A stretch of 12,187 nucleotides of DNA from Opitutaceae bacterium (GTDB taxonomy: Bacteria > Verrucomicrobiota > Verrucomicrobiae > Opitutales > Opitutaceae): positions 1-12,187 of the forward strand of contig JAISAX010000439.1 in NCBI GenBank assembly GCA_031266495.1. The letters run 5' to 3'. The notes under the pieces were generated by a model that was given only the letters and a program-made list of their open reading frames with translations, was not told the origin of the DNA and made no database searches. A program made the translations under genes and the position numbers. Of the stretch, positions 7,435-12,187 are shown one piece after another (within the stretch, counting starts at the first letter, position 1; each line of letters opens with the position of its first letter).

Positions 7435-7574
7435 CTGAAGTTACGCGGATCGACCGTAGGGGCGTCGCTTGCGACGCCCGCGCCAGGCGGACAAAATTGG
7501 CGAATCTCCCGTTGCGTCAGGTCCTCGCGGGCTTCGCAAGCGAAGCCCCTACGTGAGGTGCCGCGTAACATCAG
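7435..7574. mobile_element. MITE-like inverted-repeat element, copy 2, inverted relative to copy 1
   Basis: A 140-bp second copy, 44 bp after the GH5 stop. Its reverse complement matches copy 1: the ~55-bp core differs at four positions, and the right arm (7526-7574) differs from copy 1's left arm at one. The left arm (from 7435) is more diverged: CTGAAG instead of CTGATG and a changed block at 7449-7455. Hairpins GGGCGTCGC/GCGACGCCC and GGGCTTCGC/GCGAAGCCC are kept. The flanking 7-mers are TTGTTGA and TTATTGG (5 of 7 identical), a possible decayed target duplication, so this copy may be older. The two copies bracket the GH5 gene in inverted orientation. Confidence 0.85.
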
Positions 7575-7742
7575 TTATTGGAAAACATCTTCTGAAACCT
7601 CCCTCCCCCCCCTCCCCCCGTGCACTCACCCCGGCATCAGCCACCGGAACACGAGCAAGATGCCCGTGCCGCGGCTTTACGCCCATCCCTGTCCTCATCT
7701 TTTTTGAGAGATGCGCCATTGCCAAAACAAGGCTCGTCGGGT
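7575..7742. other. Repeat-bearing leader region before the LacI gene
   Basis: No gene seen. It holds C8 (7605-7612) and C6 (7614-7619) runs separated by a T, and a minus-strand copy of the dispersed palindrome (7650-7670, reverse complement beginning GGCACGGGCATC). A promoter for the regulator should lie here, but no convincing -35/-10 pair is visible. Confidence 0.6.
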
Positions 7743-7756
7743 GGAAAACGTTTGCC
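7743..7756. promoter_or_regulatory. Candidate LacI-family operator (autoregulation)
   Basis: GGAAAACGTTTGCC is a near-perfect dyad centred on CG; only the third pair is unmatched. It contains AAACGTTT, the typical core of LacI/GalR-family operators. It ends 17 bp before the chosen LacI start at 7774, in the position expected for repression of the regulator's own gene. Confidence 0.5.
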
Positions 7757-7773
7757 CCAGGATGAACGCCGGA

Positions 7774-8775
7774 ATGCAGCCAAACGTGAATCTGACAGAA
7801 GTGGCCCGGCAGGCGGGCGTCTCGATTTCCAGCGTCTCGCGAACGATCAACAACACAGGCCGGATCGGTGAGGCGACGCGCGCGCGCATTCGCGACGTCA
7901 TGCGCCGGATGGGTTACAAGCCCAACCGCGTGGCCCGGCGACTGCGCAGCGGAGGGAGTTGCCACCTGATCGGGCTGATCATTCCCGACATCCGCAATCC
8001 ATTCTTCGCCGACATCGCGCGCGGCGTGGAAGACACGGCCCGCCAGGCGAACTTTGCCGTCCTGCTTTGCAACTACGACGAGGACGCGGACAAGGAACGA
8101 TTTTATCTGGACGTGATGCGCGCCGAGTCGGTGGACGGCATCATCATCCCGCCCCTGAAAGCCAACGACCCGGCCGTGCTGGCATTCGCGGCGGAAGGCG
8201 TACCGGTTGTCTGTGTGGACCGCTCGATCTCCGGCGCCAGACTCGACAAGGTGGAAGTGGACAACAAACAAGGCGCATTCGAGGCGACCGCCCATCTCCT
8301 CGCTCGCGGGCACACGCGGATCGGGATGATCGCCGGTCCCGCCACTTCCTCGACGAGCCGCGCCCGCGTCGCGGGCTACCGCGCGGCGCTCAGACAAGCC
8401 GGATTGCCATTCGAGACGGAGTTGGTGCGGCACGGAAACTACCAACAGGAAAGCGGACGCCTTCATGCAGATGCGCTCCTTTCGTTTGCCGAACCGCCAT
8501 CCGCCCTGTTTGTGGCCAACGGAATGATGGCGACAGGCATGCTGGACACGATCCGCGCGCGCGGCCTGCGCATTCCCGAACAGATTGCGGTGATCTGCTT
8601 TGATGATTTGCCGCTGGCTGCGGTTTTCACCCCGCCGCTTACGGTGGTGCGTCAGCCCGCCTGTGAAGCGGGAAGCGCCGCCGCCCGGTTGCTGCTGGAG
8701 CGCATCCAGACTCCCGGCCGCGAGCCGGTCCGTGTGCTGCTCCGCCCGGAACTGGTCGTCCGCAGCTCGGCGTAG
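7774..8775 (+). CDS. LacI/GalR-family transcriptional regulator
   Basis: A 333-residue repressor-type protein. The N-terminal DNA-binding domain is complete: NLTEVARQAGVSISSVSRTINN (residues 6-27), then TRARIRDVMRRMGYKPNRVARRLR covering the third helix and hinge helix. From about residue 60 comes the periplasmic-binding-protein-like sensor domain (LIGLIIPDIRNPFFADIARGVED; VDGIIIPP; VPVVCVDRSI; HTRIGMIAGP; ICFDDLPLA; LTVVRQP), which normally binds a sugar. ATG 7774 gives the usual short arm before the HTH, and AGGA (7759-7762) lies 11 bp ahead. ATG 7762 is an alternative; the longer in-frame start at 7711 would put the likely operator inside the gene. It follows the hydrolase genes on the same strand, so control of them is plausible, but no matching operator was found in front of them in the window. 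Confidence 0.93.
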   Translation: MQPNVNLTEVARQAGVSISSVSRTINNTGRIGEATRARIRDVMRRMGYKPNRVARRLRSGGSCHLIGLIIPDIRNPFFADIARGVEDTARQANFAVLLCNYDEDADKERFYLDVMRAESVDGIIIPPLKANDPAVLAFAAEGVPVVCVDRSISGARLDKVEVDNKQGAFEATAHLLARGHTRIGMIAGPATSSTSRARVAGYRAALRQAGLPFETELVRHGNYQQESGRLHADALLSFAEPPSALFVANGMMATGMLDTIRARGLRIPEQIAVICFDDLPLAAVFTPPLTVVRQPACEAGSAAARLLLERIQTPGREPVRVLLRPELVVRSSA

Positions 8776-8837
8776 GCTCAGAACGAGTATGACAGGGGGC
8801 GCATCTCAAAAACTGGACATGCAGTAAGCAAAGCCGT

Positions 8838-8858
8838 GGCACGGGCATCTTGCCCGTG
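8838..8858 (+). repeat. Dispersed palindromic repeat (GCACGGGCATCTTGCCCG type)
   Basis: Between the LacI and ATPase genes lies a short palindrome, CACGGGCA-TCT-TGCCCGTG, that can form an 8-bp stem. Close relatives occur at 7650-7670 (opposite strand), 10196-10218, 10334-10355 and 10380-10398. It has no T-run and is not a convincing terminator. Confidence 0.8.
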
Positions 8859-8921
8859 GACCGGAGTGGCGGAATAAATTCTTCACCTGGAAAAACCGGG
8901 GAGGCGCACGGCTATCCATTA

Positions 8922-9001
8922 AAAAATCATAATATTCCCCGAACGTAATCGGGAAATGTTATGATTTTTCTGGATTACGTTCGAGAAAAATTATGATTTT
9001 T
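8922..9001. promoter_or_regulatory. 29-bp inverted repeat with three 18-bp dyads before the ATPase gene
   Basis: Arms 8922-8950 and 8973-9001 are reverse complements at 26 of 29 positions, separated by 22 bp. An 18-bp motif, GAAAAATTATGATTTTTC at 8985-9002, is itself a near-palindrome; a second copy (16 of 18) lies at 8953-8970 and a third, less perfect, on the left arm. Each holds a -10-like hexamer (TATGAT at 8960 and 8992; CATAAT at 8928). The AT-rich block contrasts sharply with its GC-rich surroundings and ends 5 bp before the ATG. It may be a multi-site operator/promoter or an RNA hairpin; no Shine-Dalgarno is present. Confidence 0.7.
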
Positions 9002-9006
9002 CCCGA

Positions 9007-10131
9007 ATGGTAACCCGAACATTGGCAACGGCCCTCCGGTCACGTTTTTTCAAGAGAAAAGTGTTGTTGGTGCTTGGCGCGCGGCAAGTAGGCAAGACGA
9101 CCCTCATAAAAAACCTGGCCGACGCCTCCAATCGCAAGACGCTCTTCCTCAACTGCGACGAACCCGAAATCCTCGAACGGCTCCAGCACGCAAACTCGGC
9201 CCGCTTGCAGGCACTCGTCGGAGACGCCGAATTTGTTGTTATTGACGAGGCGCAACGTGTCCGCGACATCGGCCTGACGGTCAAACGGCTGGTCGATAAC
9301 ATGCCCAGGCGCCAGTTTGTGGTCAGCGGCTCCTCCGCCCTCGAATTATCCAACAGCGTCAACGAACCACTCACAGGACGAAAATACGAATTCCGGCTGT
9401 TTCCGTTTTCGACCGCCGAACTTGCCTCCCACACCACGCCGCTCGCCGAATCACTCCTCCTTCACCATCGCCTCGTCCACGGTTTTTATCCCGACGTGGT
9501 GAACAACCCGGGCGAGGAGCGCGAAATCCTCACCAACCTCACCACAAGCTACCTTTACAAAGACATTTTTGCGTTTCAGGACATGCGCAAACCCGAGCTT
9601 CTGCGACGCCTCCTTGTGGCGCTGGCCGCGCAAATCGGTCAACAAGTCTCCTTTGACGAACTCTCCCGACTGCTGGGCGTCAATTCCATGACCATCCGCC
9701 GCTACGTGGATCTCCTCGAAAAAGCCTTCGTCATTTTCCACCTGCCCTCCTTCAGCCGCAACGTCCGCAACGAACTCAAAAAAAGCATCAAAATTTATTT
9801 TTACGACAACGGCATCCGCAACGCGCTCCTGTCAAATTTCAACCCGCCCGAATTACGCGGCGACATTGGCGCGCTGTGGGAAAATTTTCTGGTCAGCGAA
9901 CGGCTGAAACGTAACAACAACCTGCTCATCCCGGCGTCTTCGTATTTCTGGCGCACTACGCAGCAACAGGAAGTGGACTACATCGAGGAAAGCGACGGAC
10001 GGCTCGCGGCTTTCGAATTCAAGTGGAATCCTGTTCGCAAGGCGCGTTTTCCCGTCACTTTCTCCGCCGCCTATCCGGACGCCTCGCGTCTCGTCGTCAC
10101 CCCGGACAATTTTCCGGATTTCGTTTGCTGA
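9007..10131 (+). CDS. AAA_14/DUF4143-type ATPase with PD-(D/E)XK-like C-terminus
   Basis: A 374-residue soluble protein of the stand-alone AAA_14 + DUF4143 family. Walker A is GARQVGKTT (24-32) and Walker B is FVVIDEAQ (76-83), followed by the sensor-like FVVSGSSALEL. The middle (about 180-290) has a helix-turn-helix-like stretch, FDELSRLLGVNSMTIRRYVDLLEKAFVIF. The C-terminus carries WRTTQQQEVDYI...AAFEFKW, with D324 and E337-x-K339 arranged as in the PD-(D/E)XK nuclease fold to which DUF4143 is related. The cellular role of this family is not established, and nothing here shows whether the nuclease-like site is active. The length is normal for the family and all motifs are present. The gene stands alone, with convergent PEP-CTERM downstream and its own unusual dyad block upstream, consistent with an independently transmitted unit. 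Confidence 0.9.
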   Translation: MVTRTLATALRSRFFKRKVLLVLGARQVGKTTLIKNLADASNRKTLFLNCDEPEILERLQHANSARLQALVGDAEFVVIDEAQRVRDIGLTVKRLVDNMPRRQFVVSGSSALELSNSVNEPLTGRKYEFRLFPFSTAELASHTTPLAESLLLHHRLVHGFYPDVVNNPGEEREILTNLTTSYLYKDIFAFQDMRKPELLRRLLVALAAQIGQQVSFDELSRLLGVNSMTIRRYVDLLEKAFVIFHLPSFSRNVRNELKKSIKIYFYDNGIRNALLSNFNPPELRGDIGALWENFLVSERLKRNNNLLIPASSYFWRTTQQQEVDYIEESDGRLAAFEFKWNPVRKARFPVTFSAAYPDASRLVVTPDNFPDFVC

Positions 10132-10140
10132 AAAACACAG

Positions 10141-10161
10141 CCCCCCCCCTCCCCCCCCCCC
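10141..10161. repeat. C9-T-C11 tract after the ATPase gene
   Basis: Nine C, one T and eleven C begin 10 bp after the ATPase stop codon. The tract is noncoding and is part of the window-wide set of long C/G homopolymers. Confidence 0.9.
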
Positions 10162-10452
10162 ATTCATTCCCGCCGCGCCATGAAACAAACGGAGTGGCAC
10201 GGGCTTCCAGTCCGTGGGGATTTTCGATTCTCGATTTTCGATTGAAGGAGCAGTTGGTATCCATCCGGAGCGTATTCCAAAAAAGAGGACAAGTTCCAGA
10301 GTGGAGCGGGCGTCCCGGCCCGCTCCGGAAAGTGGCACGGGCATCCTTGCCCGTGAACGTTGCCTCTCCGCTCCGGCGTGGCACGGGCATTTTCTGCCAA
10401 TCCCCGCTGACGGCGCGAAGCGCCGCCTCCATGCCTCCACTCCCTCCTACTT

Positions 10453-10465
10453 CCCCCCCCCCCCC
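10453..10465. repeat. C13 homopolymer
   Basis: Thirteen consecutive C, the longest homopolymer in the window, in the convergent intergenic region. The only frame it would touch is the doubtful 57-residue minus-strand peptide. Confidence 0.88.
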
Positions 10466-10624
10466 ATTCCCGTCACTCCCGGAGCGGCAGACGGGGACGG
10501 CTCCGGTTCCGGCGGAGGGAGCGGCACCAGGACGGCGATCGAAACCGGCATGTCGGCGGGATAAGCACACTCGGTGGCCGGGACGGGAACCCGCAGACGT
10601 GGCGGCGCGGACGACGACACGGGT

Positions 10625-10648
10625 ATGAGCGTAGATATGAGCGTAGAT
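10625..10648. repeat. 12-bp tandem duplication
   Basis: ATGAGCGTAGAT occurs twice, perfectly, head to tail, 21 bp beyond the stop of the PEP-CTERM gene. It has only two copies and no spacers, so it is not CRISPR-like. Confidence 0.85.
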
Positions 10649-10668
10649 GAAACCGCCGTTCCGTCCGC

Positions 10669-11388
10669 TCAGGCACGGTTGCCGCAGGGACGCCGCAGCA
10701 CCGCCCTGGCCAGCAGCGCCAGCCCGGCCAGCAGCGCCCACGTGGCCGGTTCGGGGATGGCAGATGCCGTCGAGAGGGAAATGAACCGCACGCTCATCGT
10801 CTGCGTTTTCCCGTCCCACCATATTCCGTAGCCTTGCATTTGTTCGTCGCTGCCGCCGCTGACGGCGTAAACCGTGAGCCAGCCGCTGATGGTGCCATCC
10901 TGCAACTGGTCCGCCGTCAGCAACTGGTCCGCAAACAGGTCGTCCATGTACCGGACCTCTCCCTCCCCCTCCGTCCAGATAAAAGTGCGTACACCGACCA
11001 AGGCGCCATTTTCGTCATGAACTTGCTCGCTCCCGTAAAACCGGTCGCCGGTCATACCGAGGAAATTGCCTTCCAGCCCCGGCAGGATGTCCTGAATGCC
11101 CGCCCCGTCGTCTCTCCAGATAAAGAAGCTGTACCCGGAAGGATAGATCTCGCCGGGGCGGTACGTGGGTCGACGGCCGATAATCGATCCGCTTTCGGTG
11201 ATGGCAAACACCGGATCAGGAGTCCTGGACTCGCTTTGCTGGTCGGGGTTGTAGAAGGAGTAGAGAAGGCCGAGGTTCTCCGTCGTGCCTTCCGCGCCCC
11301 CCGTATCCGTCCAGCGGAAAAGGTAGACGCTGCAGGTGCCGTTCCCGCTACCGCTATGGAGGGAAGAGTTTCCCATGGCCCCGGCCAC
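10669..11388 (-). CDS. HAF-repeat PEP-CTERM protein, C-terminal part (after in-frame TAG)
   Basis: Second part of a 450-codon frame running from 12018 to 10669 on the minus strand. The frame is open back to 11427, where the TAG (11430-11428) ends the first part; GTG 11388 is only the first possible restart. It continues the HAF-type repeats (NAINNSGQVAGAMG, FRWTDTGG, FIWRDDGAGIQDI, FIWTEGEGEVRYMDDL). It ends in a textbook PEP-CTERM sorting signal: IPEPATWALLAGLALLARAVLRR, that is a P-E-P motif, a short hydrophobic helix and an Arg-rich tail. Exosortase would process this signal at the envelope, but only if this part is attached to the signal peptide encoded upstream. As an independent protein it has no export signal, so it is probably non-functional unless the stop is read through or is an error. 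Confidence 0.8.
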   Translation of the reverse strand: MAGAMGNSSLHSGSGNGTCSVYLFRWTDTGGAEGTTENLGLLYSFYNPDQQSESRTPDPVFAITESGSIIGRRPTYRPGEIYPSGYSFFIWRDDGAGIQDILPGLEGNFLGMTGDRFYGSEQVHDENGALVGVRTFIWTEGEGEVRYMDDLFADQLLTADQLQDGTISGWLTVYAVSGGSDEQMQGYGIWWDGKTQTMSVRFISLSTASAIPEPATWALLAGLALLARAVLRRPCGNRA

Positions 11389-11427
11389 CTGCCCGCTGTT
11401 GTTGATGGCATTCGACCAACTGAAATC

Positions 11428-12018
11428 CTACCCGGTGACGATTTGCCTCATGCCGCCTGCTTCCGTCCACACGAAGGCTTCTGTAATACTGAAATCCGAG
11501 ATGGCAGCACCGACCGCCTGCCCGTTGTCGTTCATGGCGAAAACCTGGCTGTTCCCGGTGTTGTCTGGCCGGAGGGTGCCGAGGGCGGTCATGCCGGCGG
11601 TTGAACTCGTGCCGTTCGGGATATCCGGTTTCCATACGAAAGCCTGGTTGCCAGCGTTGCCAAAAACCTGCCCGTCGCTGGTGATTCCCAGTGCCATAGA
11701 AGTAGACTGCCCATCGAGCGTGCCCAGGCCGATCTCGTCTGTCCCCGGGACCCACAGGGTGGCTTCGGTACCGTTACCGTTCTCGGACAGCCGGGTGTAA
11801 ACCCACTGCCCGCTGTCATTGTTTGGACGGCGGGCGATGCTCACGATGTTGCTGAAGTCACCGCCGATGACCTGGATCGAACTGGCGGCGCTTTCGGAAA
11901 AAACCGCGGCTGCGAACGCGCCGGGAACAAGCAGGCCGCGCAGAAGGGCGCGCACAGAAGGGCGCGCGCCGGCACGGGTTTGCTTTGGTTGCAGTTGTAT
12001 TTGCGTTTGTTTTTTCAT
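11428..12018 (-). CDS. HAF-repeat PEP-CTERM protein, N-terminal part (ends at in-frame TAG)
   Basis: A 196-residue N-terminal part. MKKQTQ... with several Lys/Arg is followed by LLRGLLVPGAFAAAVFSESAAS, a signal peptide ending near residue 45. The remainder carries repeats of the HAF family of exported repeat proteins: ALGITSDGQVFGNAGNQAFVW and VFAMNDNGQAVGAAI...EAFVWTEAGGMRQI, i.e. an 'x-I-N-x-x-G-Q-x-x-G' strand followed by 'A-F-V-W'. The TAG codon 197 (11430-11428) is followed in the same frame by DFSWSNAINNSGQVAG, a further repeat, so the stop interrupts one protein rather than ending it. Without the PEP-CTERM tail this part would be secreted but not sorted. The function of such proteins (surface or matrix) is not known. 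No clear Shine-Dalgarno before the ATG. Confidence 0.8.
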   Translation of the reverse strand: MKKQTQIQLQPKQTRAGARPSVRALLRGLLVPGAFAAAVFSESAASSIQVIGGDFSNIVSIARRPNNDSGQWVYTRLSENGNGTEATLWVPGTDEIGLGTLDGQSTSMALGITSDGQVFGNAGNQAFVWKPDIPNGTSSTAGMTALGTLRPDNTGNSQVFAMNDNGQAVGAAISDFSITEAFVWTEAGGMRQIVTG

Positions 12019-12187
12019 GTTCGTGACAAGATTCGGATTTCAGATTTCAGATTGGAGATTTCAGATCGCAGGTTGCGGAGTGCGGGTTGCAGAGTGCGGG
12101 TTGTTGGCGTGTCGGGCGTGGGCGGGTTCCGGCTCCCGGTGCCTGCGCACCGGGAGCCGGGGACGGCAGGGGCGGCATCGCGGGACA
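12019..12187. other. Repeat-rich leader of the PEP-CTERM gene with a strong hairpin
   Basis: Upstream of the minus-strand gene lie three GATTTCA repeats (12036-12042, 12043-12049, 12057-12063), about 2.4 copies of a 14-bp tandem repeat GGTTGCGGAGTGCG (12071 onward), and a perfect 14-bp stem with loop CTGC (12129-12142 / 12147-12160). No T-run follows the stem on either strand, so it is not a standard terminator. I could not pick out a promoter. Confidence 0.7.

Larger units (their letters stand above)
10132..10668. other. Repeat-filled convergent intergenic region
   Basis: This 537-bp stretch holds no confident gene. It contains C9-T-C11 (10141-10161), three GGCACGGGC-type palindromes (10196-10218, 10334-10355, 10380-10398), a GC-rich palindrome GGAGCGGGCGTC...GCCCGCTCC (10303-10327), an AT-rich patch of TCGATT repeats (about 10219-10242), a small hairpin CGGCGC-GAA-GCGCCG (10411-10425), C13 (10453-10465) and a 12-bp tandem duplication (10625-10648). 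A minus-strand frame from GTG 10620 to stop 10447 would give a 57-residue Pro-rich peptide; I do not call it a gene. No T-tailed terminator is evident for either convergent gene. Confidence 0.75.

Noticed and set aside
8838..8858. Rho-independent terminator of the LacI gene
   Set aside because: The stem is only 8 bp, has no T-run after it, and the same sequence recurs as a dispersed repeat in other gene gaps.
9007..10131. ATPase as part of a defence or toxin-antitoxin system
   Set aside because: It is a single gene with no partner on the same strand; family membership alone does not support such a role.
10625..10648. CRISPR-like repeat
   Set aside because: Only two 12-bp units in direct tandem, no spacers and no cas genes.
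11428..11430. Amber codon as pyrrolysine insertion
   Set aside because: No tRNA, Pyl genes or methyltransferase context here; mutation, read-through by suppression or sequence error is simpler.

Overview
The window looks like an accessory, polysaccharide-degradation part of a GC-rich verrucomicrobial genome, most likely of the Opitutaceae type. That is inferred from the gene mix (prepilin-like protein, very large secreted glycoside hydrolase, LacI regulator, PEP-CTERM protein) and from dispersed GCACGGGCATCTTGCCCG-type and GGGCGTCGC/GCGACGCCC palindromes. No marker gene proves it. I see no rRNA, tRNA or CRISPR array.

Left part (1-7390, + strand): a short prepilin-type protein (26-727), a multidomain GH2-like hydrolase whose frame is broken at a G-rich tract (824-4030 and 4044-6077; 1750 aa if one G is removed), and a GH5 cellulase-like enzyme (6242-7390). 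A 141-bp inverted-repeat element with a perfect 7-bp target duplication (CTGGTAA) sits exactly between the two hydrolases. Without it they would be 16 bp apart, so the three genes probably form, or formed, one operon. A second, inverted copy of the element follows the GH5 gene.

Middle (7391-10131, + strand): a LacI-family regulator (7774-8775) with a LacI-type operator just before its start, then a stand-alone AAA_14/DUF4143 ATPase (9007-10131) whose start codon abuts a block of three related 18-bp dyads.

Right part (10132-12187): a repeat-filled convergent intergenic region, then on the - strand a HAF-repeat PEP-CTERM exported protein (12018 down to 10669) cut in two by a single in-frame TAG.

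Working together: the hydrolases would act outside the cytoplasm on plant-type polysaccharide, the LacI protein is the obvious candidate regulator, and the PEP-CTERM protein would be a surface product depending on an exosortase not in the window. The most notable themes are long poly-C/poly-G tracts (five of 11 or more, one of which coincides with the frameshift), short inverted-repeat elements placed between genes, and two secreted-protein genes each broken by one small lesion.
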